From contig CAAGIQ010000137.1 in the NCBI GenBank assembly GCA_900769965.1, positions 1 through 5,419 on the forward strand: a DNA stretch of 5,419 nt. Direction: 5' to 3'. How positions within the stretch are numbered: position 1 is the stretch's first letter; every line of letters starts with the position of its first letter. The position numbers were made by a program, and so were the translations under genes. The notes below the pieces were generated by a model, which saw nothing but the letters and a program-made list of their open reading frames with translations, did no database searches and was not told where the DNA came from. The stretch comes from Bacilli bacterium. GTDB taxonomy: Bacteria > Bacillota_I > Bacilli_A > RFN20 > CAG-288. This document shows positions 1 through 5,297 of the stretch, piece after piece.

Positions 1-321
1 GTTAGATTTTGGAGCGTTAGCTAAGATAGCACCAGCAACTAAATCGATGAGTTCGATAAATGGATCAGAGGAAGCAACGAAGTCGGTTTCGCAGTTGATT
101 TCAACTACGCAAGCCTTATTGCCATCGACTTTGATTAAAGATTTACCTTCAGCAGCGATTCTAGAAGCTTTTTTAGCTTGTTTAGCAATGCCTTTTTCAC
201 GTAACCAAGCGATAGCTTGTTCGATGTCGTTATTGGATTCGACTAAAGCATGCTTACAGTCCATCATACCAGCACCGGTACGATCTCTAAGGACTTTAAT
301 TAATTCGATCATTGTAGACAT
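1..321 (-). CDS. tsf: Elongation factor Ts, N-terminal part (runs off left edge)
   Basis: EF-Ts is the cytoplasmic guanine-nucleotide exchange factor that recycles EF-Tu-GDP to EF-Tu-GTP in translation elongation. The 107 visible codons hold the N-terminal UBA-like domain (about residues 4-50) with the hallmark LRDRTGAGMMDCKHAL. They continue into the start of the core domain with NCETDFVA; the EF-Tu-contacting motif T79-D80-F81-V82 sits where the family expects it when the first ATG is used. The ATG at 321 overlaps the rpsB stop by one base (TAATG), which points to translational coupling. AAAAGGG inside the rpsB end lies about 9 nt upstream and can act as ribosome binding site. A second ATG at 312 is less likely. 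It is co-transcribed with rpsB, the usual bacterial order. The C-terminal part is outside the window. The assignment is secure. Confidence 0.97.
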   Translation of the reverse strand, partial: MSTMIELIKVLRDRTGAGMMDCKHALVESNNDIEQAIAWLREKGIAKQAKKASRIAAEGKSLIKVDGNKACVVEINCETDFVASSDPFIELIDLVAGAILANAPKSN

Positions 322-1358
322 TATTCAGCACCCTTTTCTTCGCTAACTGGAGCTTCTTTAACTTCTTCTTCTTTAACTTCTTCAGCCTTTGGAGCTTCTT
401 TAGCGACTTTCTTTACATCTTTTTTGTGGAAGTTTCTGACGACTCTTTTACCTTTTTTAGCAGCACGTAAAGCGTATTGATCTTCTTTGATTCTGCTTCT
501 GATGGATTTTAATTCTTCGGTCTTATCAACACCTTTTAAGATTTCGCTCATCTTAGCTTCATCACCTTCGACGTGTTGGTAAGCATAAGCGACATCACCA
601 CCCTTACCTTCAACAACAGCATCAGCTAATAAGCCGAGAATGAGTTTGATGGTCTTGGAGCTGTCATCGTTACATGGGATTGGGAATGTAACTGATTGTG
701 GGTTGCAGTTAGAACCTAATAAAGCGAAGACTGGAATGTTTAAGATCTTAGCTTCAGCAACGGCGTTGTGTTCAGCTTTTGGATCAACAACTACCATAGC
801 ATCTGGTATCTTTCTCATTTCCTTGATACCTTCTAAGTTAGCAGCTAACTTAGCTTGTAATTTCTTCTTGTCACCAGCGACTTTCTTTGGCATATTTTCA
901 TAAGCGCCATCGATTTCTAATTGTTCTAAGGATTTTAATAAGCTTGTTCTCTTAGAAATGGTCTTGAAGTTAGTTAAGGATCCACCCAACCATCTTCTAG
1001 CAACGTAGAAGGAACCGGATCTTATAGCTTCTTCAACGATGATTTCGGAAGCAGCTTTCTTTGTACCGACAAATAAGACTTTTCCACCTTTAGCAACGAT
1101 GTCTCTTAAAGCGAAATAAGCTTTTTGAATTTCATCGGTGGTCTTATCGATGTTGATGATGTGAACACCACTTCTAATTCCGTAGATAAATGGTTTGAAC
1201 TTTGGTTCCCATCTTCTTGTTAAGTGACCGAAATGGGCACCAACTTCTAATAAAGCCTTTGTTGAGACGACTCTTTCAGTTTCGTCATGCATTACTGAAA
1301 CGGCTTCAGTTTCAGCTTGTTGAACTTCTTCAACAACCTTGTTTTCATTTTCACTCAT
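321..1358 (-). CDS. rpsB: 30S ribosomal protein S2 with N- and C-terminal extensions
   Basis: S2 is a small-subunit ribosomal protein assembled late between the head and body of the 30S particle. Visible family signatures are ALLEVGAHFGHLTRRW (about residues 35-50), the FVGTKKAA segment near 97, RRWLGGSLTNF near 121, PDAMVVVDP near 185 and PIPCNDD near 226. The start at 1358 is chosen because GGAGG (1366-1370) lies 7 nt upstream; an in-frame ATG at 1400 would add 14 residues and has no comparable site. The product is 345 aa, against about 230-260 for a typical S2. The excess is an acidic N-terminal extension of about 32 residues and a tail from about residue 275. That tail is first Lys/Arg-rich and then Glu/Lys-rich. 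The usual DTNCDP segment reads GSNCNPQ here. The stop overlaps the tsf start by one base. It is likely controlled from the structured leader upstream. Confidence 0.97.
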   Translation of the reverse strand: MSENENKVVEEVQQAETEAVSVMHDETERVVSTKALLEVGAHFGHLTRRWEPKFKPFIYGIRSGVHIINIDKTTDEIQKAYFALRDIVAKGGKVLFVGTKKAASEIIVEEAIRSGSFYVARRWLGGSLTNFKTISKRTSLLKSLEQLEIDGAYENMPKKVAGDKKKLQAKLAANLEGIKEMRKIPDAMVVVDPKAEHNAVAEAKILNIPVFALLGSNCNPQSVTFPIPCNDDSSKTIKLILGLLADAVVEGKGGDVAYAYQHVEGDEAKMSEILKGVDKTEELKSIRSRIKEDQYALRAAKKGKRVVRNFHKKDVKKVAKEAPKAEEVKEEEVKEAPVSEEKGAE

Positions 1359-1372
1359 AAGTGAACCTCCAT
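1355..1372 (-). other. Possible five-codon leader ORF overlapping rpsB start
   Basis: Reading on the minus strand, ATG-GAG-GTT-CAC-TTA-TGA (MEVHL) begins 9 nt after a strong GGTGGAGG (1382-1389), and its stop TGA overlaps the rpsB ATG as ATGA. The rpsB ribosome binding site GGAGG lies inside the mini-ORF. This arrangement would let ribosomes on the mini-ORF re-initiate at rpsB or compete with its binding site. The mini-ORF and both GGAGG sites are directly visible; that it is translated is inference, and so short an ORF can arise by chance. Confidence 0.3.
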
Positions 1373-1393
1373 TTGTTATTACCTCCACCATTT

Positions 1394-1479
1394 CTAACAT
1401 GTAGGCCCGTTACTTACCTTTTTAAGCTTTACATTCTAGCCGTAAGACGGACATGCCCACAAAATCCATGGTGTGTGCA
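1394..1479 (-). ncRNA. Structured 5' leader of rpsB-tsf mRNA (putative S2 autoregulatory element)
   Basis: The rpsB leader can form three consecutive helices, found by hand. UGCACAC (1479-1473) pairs with GUGGGCA (1460-1454), with one mismatch. CCGU (1450-1447) pairs with ACGG (1443-1440) across a three-base loop. CUAGAAUGU (1439-1431) pairs with ACAUGUUAG (1402-1394), 8 of 9 positions. GUCCGU (1452-1447) can instead pair with ACGGGC (1410-1405), giving a competing or pseudoknotted fold. Ribosomal protein operons are commonly autoregulated through such leaders, and S2 controls its own operon in some bacteria. I cannot assign it to a named RNA family by eye. No U-rich intrinsic terminator is seen in it, so any control would more likely be translational. 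Confidence 0.45.
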
Positions 1480-1521
1480 TTTTTGCGCATTAAAAGACAT
1501 AAGCTTTTTCACGCGATAGAT

Positions 1522-1551
1522 ATTTTACCATTATTTACATAGTAAATACAA
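1522..1551 (-). promoter_or_regulatory. Promoter of rpsB-tsf (extended -10)
   Basis: On the minus strand TTGTAT (1551-1546) is followed by an 18-nt spacer and TAAAAT (1527-1522). A TGG (1530-1528) directly before the hexamer gives an extended -10. The predicted start near 1515 leaves a leader of about 157 nt, which matches the folded region. It is the only good sigma-A-like promoter seen upstream of rpsB. Confidence 0.6.
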
Positions 1552-1565
1552 GGTGGATTATTTTG

Positions 1566-1602
1566 GTTAGTAGTCGATAATATCCTAGACTAACAATTGT
1601 TA
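1566..1602. repeat. Inverted repeat GTTAGT/ACTAAC and 12-bp perfect palindrome
   Basis: GTTAGT (1566-1571) and ACTAAC (1589-1594) form a perfect 6-bp inverted repeat with a 17-bp gap. The second arm overlaps a perfect 12-bp palindrome, TAACAATTGTTA (1591-1602). The element lies between the divergent promoters of rpsB and the ATPase gene, 20 bp before the 34-bp repeat array. It could be a dimeric regulator site, or a mark of the boundary where the accessory block joins the ribosomal operon. No T-tract follows, so it is not an intrinsic terminator. The function is unknown. Confidence 0.35.
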
Positions 1603-1622
1603 CCCGAAAAAATAAAGCAACA

Positions 1623-1711
1623 TGTAAAAAGGTGTGAATTGCTATATAAAACAAGTTGTAAAAAGGTGTGAATTGCTGGTATAATTATGTTGTAAAAAGG
1701 TGTAAATTGGT
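1623..1711 (+). repeat. Three-copy direct repeat, exact 34-bp period, in the promoter of the first ATPase gene
   Basis: A 21-bp unit with core AAAAAGGTGTGAATTG occurs at 1623-1643, 1657-1677 and 1691-1711. Copies one and two are identical; copy three differs at two positions (1704 and 1710). Starts are exactly 34 bp apart, so the intervening 13-bp stretches have equal length but unrelated sequence. No further copy is seen one period upstream or downstream. Copy two covers the -35 region and the 13 bp after it holds the -10; copy three spans the predicted transcript start and the 5' UTR. This is the placement expected of an operator array for a repressor or autoregulator. It is not a CRISPR array because the intervals are far too short and no cas gene is present. 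Confidence 0.85.
1656..1685 (+). promoter_or_regulatory. Promoter of first ATPase gene, embedded in repeats
   Basis: A perfect TATAAT (1680-1685) preceded by TGG (1677-1679) forms an extended -10. TTGTAA (1656-1661), 18 nt upstream, is a weak -35 lying in repeat copy two. Transcription should start near 1692, at the edge of copy three, leaving a leader of only about 27 nt. Anything bound to the repeats would sit directly on this promoter. Confidence 0.65.
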
Positions 1712-1718
1712 AATTTGT

Positions 1719-3068
1719 ATGGAAAGAAAATATATAGATGATCTTATTAAATGGAACAGTGACCCTTATAGAAAGCCTCTTCTTGTATATGGAGCTAGAC
1801 AAGTAGGAAAATCTTACCTAATAGAAAATCTTTTTGCAAAAAAGTATTACAAAGATAGATATCTCAAAATAGATCTATCAAACGAAACGGATTTCGTTGA
1901 TTTTGTAAATGACAATAGCAATCTAGAAAAAACTCTTAATTACATAAAACTCCACTACGACTTTACTCCGGACAAAGACCATCTTTTATTCTTTGATGAA
2001 GCTCAAGAATGTCCTTCTATTGTAAAGATGATGAAACATTTCTGTGAAAATAGAAGGGATATCCCTCTTATCGTAAGCGGTTCGTTAGTAAGATTGAAAA
2101 TAAAAAGAGACGCCGCTAAAACTAACAAGAGTTTTTTATTTCCAGTTGGAAAGATAAACACTCTTTATGTCTTTCCTCTCACTTTTGATGAATTCCTATA
2201 TAATTTCAGCAAGAACAAATACGACTATGTCAAAGAATGTTATAAAAACAAGATCGCTATCGATAAAAAAATACACGAAGAGTTATTGGATATCTTTAGA
2301 ACATACATGTTCATAGGAGGAATGCCTGAAGTAGTAGATATTTTCCTTAACTACAAGGAAGATGAAATTCTAGCTTGTCAAAAAGCAAACAAAAAGACCA
2401 AAGAATTATACGGAGATTATCTTAACGATATGGCACTATATCAAACTTCGAGTGAATCTATAATAAGAAGCAGACTGATATATGAAAGCATCTATAAACA
2501 ACTAAATAAAGAGAGCAAGAACTTCAAGATATCTCAAGTTATTGAAAAAGCCAAAAATAGAGATGTAGAAAACCCTTATTTTTGGCTAACTACAGCTAAC
2601 GTGGTTTATAAATCTTTCTGTTTAAAAGAAAGAATTACTTCACCTTTAATAAAAGAAGAAGATTCATTATTTAGATTTTATCTTTCAGACATGGGAATGT
2701 TCGCATATCAAAGCGGAATAAATTACAAAACGTTCTTGATGGATAAAGATAATTCTCTATCAGGAATATTTTATGAAAACTATCTTGCCACAGAATTGAA
2801 AGCAAGAGATATCGATCTATTCTATTGGAAAGGAAAGAGGAACTCAGAACTAGAATTCATCATAAATATCGGGTCTAATATCATTCCTATAGATGTAAAA
2901 CGTGGTCGCTCAAAATTAGAATCCTTAGAAGAGTTTAGAGCCCACAATAAAAGAAATACAGCCATAAAAATATCTTCTAATATCTATGGTTATAACAAAG
3001 AGCAAGACATATTAACTCTGCCTTTCTACTATGTGCCATTCTTCTTAGATGAAATCAAAGAAAACTAA
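1719..3068 (+). CDS. AAA_14/DUF4143-type ATPase with C-terminal PD-(D/E)XK nuclease-like domain
   Basis: The 449-aa protein is a P-loop ATPase of the large bacterial/archaeal family usually annotated ATP-binding protein, whose function is poorly known. Walker A is G25-ARQVG-K31-S32; Walker B is LLFFDEAQ (89-96, D93/E94); SGS at 120-122 fits sensor 1. FPVGKINTLYVFPLTFDEF (about 145-163) is typical of the family. The C-terminal DUF4143 part carries a PD-(D/E)XK-like set: E353, E379 in ELEF, and D392-V-K394. The family norm is nearer D and ExK, so two acids appear exchanged. The ATG at 1719 is chosen because homologues start close to M-x-RK-x-Y. Its ribosome site is poor (AAGG 18 nt away), whereas an in-frame TTG at 1707 has AAGG 6 nt upstream. 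AUA and AGA codons are frequent, unlike rpsB. It is convergent with, and overlaps by 4 bp, the next ATPase gene. Confidence 0.88.
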   Translation: MERKYIDDLIKWNSDPYRKPLLVYGARQVGKSYLIENLFAKKYYKDRYLKIDLSNETDFVDFVNDNSNLEKTLNYIKLHYDFTPDKDHLLFFDEAQECPSIVKMMKHFCENRRDIPLIVSGSLVRLKIKRDAAKTNKSFLFPVGKINTLYVFPLTFDEFLYNFSKNKYDYVKECYKNKIAIDKKIHEELLDIFRTYMFIGGMPEVVDIFLNYKEDEILACQKANKKTKELYGDYLNDMALYQTSSESIIRSRLIYESIYKQLNKESKNFKISQVIEKAKNRDVENPYFWLTTANVVYKSFCLKERITSPLIKEEDSLFRFYLSDMGMFAYQSGINYKTFLMDKDNSLSGIFYENYLATELKARDIDLFYWKGKRNSELEFIINIGSNIIPIDVKRGRSKLESLEEFRAHNKRNTAIKISSNIYGYNKEQDILTLPFYYVPFFLDEIKEN

Positions 3069-4330
3069 TCCTTAAGCATATTTATCGGAACTATATGTAT
3101 TCCTTCTTTTGAGGTATACGCATCTCCAACCGCAGTAACAACCATCATAAACGAAGGAGTGATTTTGTTAGAATCTCCTAATTTGTTTCTTAACCTTAAA
3201 AGATTAGATACACCTTCTTTAATCAATTCATCTCCACCTAACTTAATCTCAATAAGCGCATACTTTCCGTTTTTTAAATGTAATACAGCATCGCATTCTA
3301 ATCCATTCCCATCGCGATAATGTCTAATCTCACCACCTATAGCCTGAGCATATATAGATAGTTCTTTAACAGCAAAATCCTCAAAAAACAATCCAAAAGT
3401 ATTAGGATCATTTAATAGGTCATTAGGAGATATGCTAAGAGAAGCAGCTGCTAAAGATGTATCGACAAAGTGGCGTGTAGGAGAAGTAGTTATTGTAGTT
3501 TTACTTCTCAAAGAAGGGCTCCAAGCTTCGATATCTTTTATTACATATAAATCTTTTAAAGCATCGATATATTCGTCGAAAGTGTCTTCGTTTAAATTTC
3601 TATCATCATGGGTGTTGATGTCATCGATAATCTTTTTCCTTCTTACTTCTGTAGACACATTCCTAGCATAACTTCGTAAAATCATTTTAAAAATATCAGA
3701 CTTTTTATTTCTAAACTTCTTGTTTTTAGAGTTTTCAAAATCGAACAGAGTAGAAAAGTAGTTTTGAGTAATCAATAGCGCCTTTTCTCTATTTTCTATA
3801 ATAGAAAGTGGCCATCCTCCTCGACATATGTAAAAGGCGGTGTCTTGTAAATAATAGTTCTCGTTTATTGCAAATACTTTCGCCTTCCCGTTAAATAAAT
3901 CCGCCAAAGATACAATTCCATTGGACTCTTGAGATTCATATAAACTTAGTGGACGCATCTTTAACGTAACGATTCTTCCAGCCCCCGAGTGATAGATGTC
4001 TTCTTTATCCGCTGGAGTTGAACTCCCAGTAAACAAGAATTGTCCAAACTTTTCTTCTCTTTTATCAACTTCAGATCTGGCGTAATTCCAAAGATCAGGA
4101 ACATTTTGCCATTCATCAATAAGTCTAGGAGTTTCGCCGATCAAAATCGATTCAGGATCACTTTGCACTAACTCAATTTTTCTTTTTGTATCTAACGAAT
4201 ACTCACTTTTAGAAAAAAGTTTACATGTTGTTGTTTTTCCACAAAACTTTGGACCAGCTACAACAACAACTCCAGAAGTTTCTAAAGCAAGCTTTATATC
4301 TTTTTCGATATATCGACTTAAATAATCCAT
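3065..4330 (-). CDS. Second AAA_14/DUF4143-type ATPase with C-terminal PD-(D/E)XK nuclease-like domain
   Basis: The 421-aa protein belongs to the same broad superfamily as its convergent neighbour but to a clearly different subgroup. Walker A is G26-PKFCG-K32-T33; Walker B is LIDEWQ (70-75, D72/E73), the W-Q variant common in this family; FTGSS (100-104) is the sensor 1 region. The family's arginine and proline positions (GRIVTLKMRPLSLYES) follow. The C-terminal domain has FFED (E317), ECD (E345, D347) and IEIK (E361-x-K363), a canonical PD-(D/E)XK arrangement consistent with a restriction-endonuclease-like fold. The start is firm: AAGGAGG (4340-4346) lies 9 nt upstream. Its stop codon interleaves with that of the neighbour, leaving no room for a terminator between them. 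The biological role of these proteins is not established; mobility, defence and regulation have all been considered. Confidence 0.9.
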   Translation of the reverse strand: MDYLSRYIEKDIKLALETSGVVVVAGPKFCGKTTTCKLFSKSEYSLDTKRKIELVQSDPESILIGETPRLIDEWQNVPDLWNYARSEVDKREEKFGQFLFTGSSTPADKEDIYHSGAGRIVTLKMRPLSLYESQESNGIVSLADLFNGKAKVFAINENYYLQDTAFYICRGGWPLSIIENREKALLITQNYFSTLFDFENSKNKKFRNKKSDIFKMILRSYARNVSTEVRRKKIIDDINTHDDRNLNEDTFDEYIDALKDLYVIKDIEAWSPSLRSKTTITTSPTRHFVDTSLAAASLSISPNDLLNDPNTFGLFFEDFAVKELSIYAQAIGGEIRHYRDGNGLECDAVLHLKNGKYALIEIKLGGDELIKEGVSNLLRLRNKLGDSNKITPSFMMVVTAVGDAYTSKEGIHIVPINMLKD

Positions 4331-4339
4331 GTAAGTTAG

Positions 4340-4346
4340 CCTCCTT
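4340..4346 (-). promoter_or_regulatory. Strong ribosome binding site of the second ATPase gene
   Basis: AAGGAGG on the minus strand is a full match to the anti-Shine-Dalgarno core, 9 nt before the ATG at 4330. It contrasts with the weak site in front of the first ATPase gene and suggests the two are translated with different efficiency. Confidence 0.85.
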
Positions 4347-4356
4347 TTTCACTCTC

Positions 4357-4385
4357 ATTTTATACTATAAGACGCCTTCTTTCAA
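4357..4385 (-). promoter_or_regulatory. Promoter of second ATPase gene
   Basis: TTGAAA (4385-4380), a 17-nt spacer and TAAAAT (4362-4357) read on the minus strand. An alternative -10 TATAAA (4364-4359) would give a 15-nt spacer. The -35 begins 3 bp from the edge of the 24-bp repeat array, so repeats would lie at about -40 to -110, an activator-like or upstream-operator position. Confidence 0.6.
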
Positions 4386-4388
4386 TAT

Positions 4389-4460
4389 TTTCCCCTACTT
4401 TTCATTGATGAATTTTCCCTATTTTTCATTGGACATTTTTACCCACTTTTCATTGAAGCA
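4389..4460 (-). repeat. Three-copy direct repeat, exact 24-bp period, upstream of the second ATPase gene
   Basis: Read on the minus strand, each unit has CAATGAAAA followed by a short G-rich stretch (GTGGG, ATAGGG or GTAGGGG) and an A-run. The invariant TTTTCATTG (plus strand) starts at 4399, 4423 and 4447, exactly 24 bp apart. The units are contiguous (4389-4412, 4413-4436, 4437-4460) and vary mainly in the G-rich part and the last five bases. A weaker look-alike (ATTGAAAGAAGG, minus strand) overlaps the -35 but is out of phase. The array stops exactly where the lipase remnant begins. It is too short and too variable for a CRISPR and lacks spacers. Confidence 0.8.
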
Positions 4461-4723
4461 ATGAAGGATTCTTTGACGCTGCTAAAATATATATTCAAAG
4501 CTTAAGAAAATACATCTCAAGTTCATTTATAAGTGGCAAAGTAAAACTCTGGGCCACCGGTTATTCTCGTTCCTCTGCTGCAACTAATATTGCTATAGGT
4601 ATAATAGATGAATTGATTGAAAGAAACGAATTAAAGAGCGCAACTCTATATAAGCTTGATTCTAAATCGGATAGTTATAAGCCAATAGAAACATTTAACA
4701 TGGACACCGTTATAAATAAATAA
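4457..4723 (+). pseudogene. 3' remnant of a lipase-like alpha/beta-hydrolase gene
   Basis: A frame open from just after a TGA at 4454 encodes 88 residues ending at TAA 4721-4723, with no ATG, GTG or TTG start in its first half. It reads LWATGYSRSSAATNIAIG around residues 30-47. That is the nucleophile elbow of class 3 lipase-like hydrolases common in gut Firmicutes, with the serine in G-Y-S-R; the 5' half before the elbow is missing. An Asp and a C-terminal His of the triad cannot be placed. The break coincides with the end of the 24-bp repeat array, so the 5' half was probably lost when the ATPase/repeat block arrived or during later deletion. I find no matching 5' fragment elsewhere in the window. 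Family assignment rests on the motif alone. Confidence 0.6.
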
Positions 4724-4750
4724 CATATATGTATTATTTACTAATAAAAG

Positions 4751-4779
4751 TTGACTTATTAAAACAATAAAGTTAAAAT
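4751..4779 (+). promoter_or_regulatory. Promoter of the small membrane protein gene
   Basis: TTGACT (4751-4756), a 17-nt spacer and TAAAAT (4774-4779) form a near-consensus sigma-A promoter. The predicted start near 4786 leaves a leader of about 22 nt with AAAGGA (4790-4795) 12 nt before the ATG. Confidence 0.75.
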
Positions 4780-4807
4780 CACCTAGTAGAAAGGATTTAA
4801 AAAATCT

Positions 4808-5266
4808 ATGTCAGAAAAAAAGTCTAATAAAAGTTTAATTTTATCAATCATCACTGCTGTTGTCGGAACCATCGGTTTAGCATTAATTTTCTTAAGTGGC
4901 CTTCATTTAGAAAGCACAAATATCGGCACAGTTGATTATTCCTTAATCGCTTGTATCTTCGGTGATGGAAGTGCCTTAACTCCAGGAGTAAACGCTGGAT
5001 TATTAACAGGTTTCATCTTCGGTGTTGTCGGAGCTCTCTTATCCTTTGCTTCTATTAAAACTAGAGGTTTAGGATTCTTAGCCTTCCCATGCTTCGTAGT
5101 TTCCGCCGTCTTATTCTTATGCATCAAGCCAATGCTTAATCCATTTGAAAACACCGCTAATGTTTACACCTTCGGAATTGGAAGCATCATCATGGCTATT
5201 TCCCAAATCGGTGGAGCTGTCTTAAGCATCGCTACTCCAGTTGTTTCCATTATCGAAAATAGATAA
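4808..5266 (+). CDS. Small four-helix integral membrane protein of unknown function
   Basis: The 152-aa product begins with a short polar, lysine-rich tail (MSEKKSNKS). It has four hydrophobic segments at about residues 9-31, 60-82, 87-107 and 119-146, rich in Gly, Ala, Ile and Phe. No lipobox is seen: the first cysteine is well past the first helix. The loop between helices 1 and 2 (about 32-59) includes FGDGSALTPG, and the Lys-Thr-Arg after helix 2 suggests a cytoplasmic turn. There are no catalytic or metal-binding motifs. I do not recognise the family. Codon use (UUA, AUC, GCU, GGU) resembles rpsB rather than the ATPases, so it looks native. It has its own promoter and terminator and is monocistronic. 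Confidence 0.8.
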   Translation: MSEKKSNKSLILSIITAVVGTIGLALIFLSGLHLESTNIGTVDYSLIACIFGDGSALTPGVNAGLLTGFIFGVVGALLSFASIKTRGLGFLAFPCFVVSAVLFLCIKPMLNPFENTANVYTFGIGSIIMAISQIGGAVLSIATPVVSIIENR

Positions 5267-5297
5267 TAAAAGGTACTTTAAAATCATAATCGTAGGG

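Noticed and set aside
47..346. Plus-strand 99-aa open frame
   Set aside because: It is antisense to tsf/rpsB, and its sequence is explained by codon bias of those genes.
640..903. Plus-strand 87-aa open frame
   Set aside because: It lies wholly antisense within rpsB with no ribosome site or family features.
1623..1711. CRISPR-like appearance of regularly spaced repeats
   Set aside because: Gaps are only 13 bp, there are only three copies, no cas genes are present, and the array overlaps a promoter.
1590..1802. Minus-strand 70-aa open frame
   Set aside because: It is formed by the complement of the repeat array and the start of the first ATPase; low complexity and no plausible start signal.
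3432..3671. Plus-strand 79-aa open frame
   Set aside because: It is antisense within the second ATPase gene.
1719..4330. Reading the ATPase pair as a toxin-antitoxin or restriction-modification system
   Set aside because: Neither protein has a methyltransferase, known toxin or antitoxin motif; both are the same ATPase-plus-nuclease-fold type, and the genes are convergent rather than co-transcribed.
1623..4460. Insertion sequence with terminal inverted repeats
   Set aside because: The two repeat arrays are not inverted copies of each other beyond a loose A-run/G-rich pattern, no transposase is present, and no target-site duplication is visible.
4225..4464. Plus-strand 79-aa frame with a repeating PYFSL motif
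   Set aside because: The peptide repeat is just the 24-bp DNA repeat read in frame (24 is a multiple of 3); the rest is antisense to the second ATPase.
4723..4732. Palindrome ACATATATGT after the lipase remnant
   Set aside because: It is an AT-rich alternating sequence expected by chance; no paired copy or T-tract makes it a site or terminator.
4936..5154. Minus-strand 72-aa open frame
   Set aside because: It is antisense to the membrane protein gene, Lys/Pro-rich as expected of complemented hydrophobic codons.
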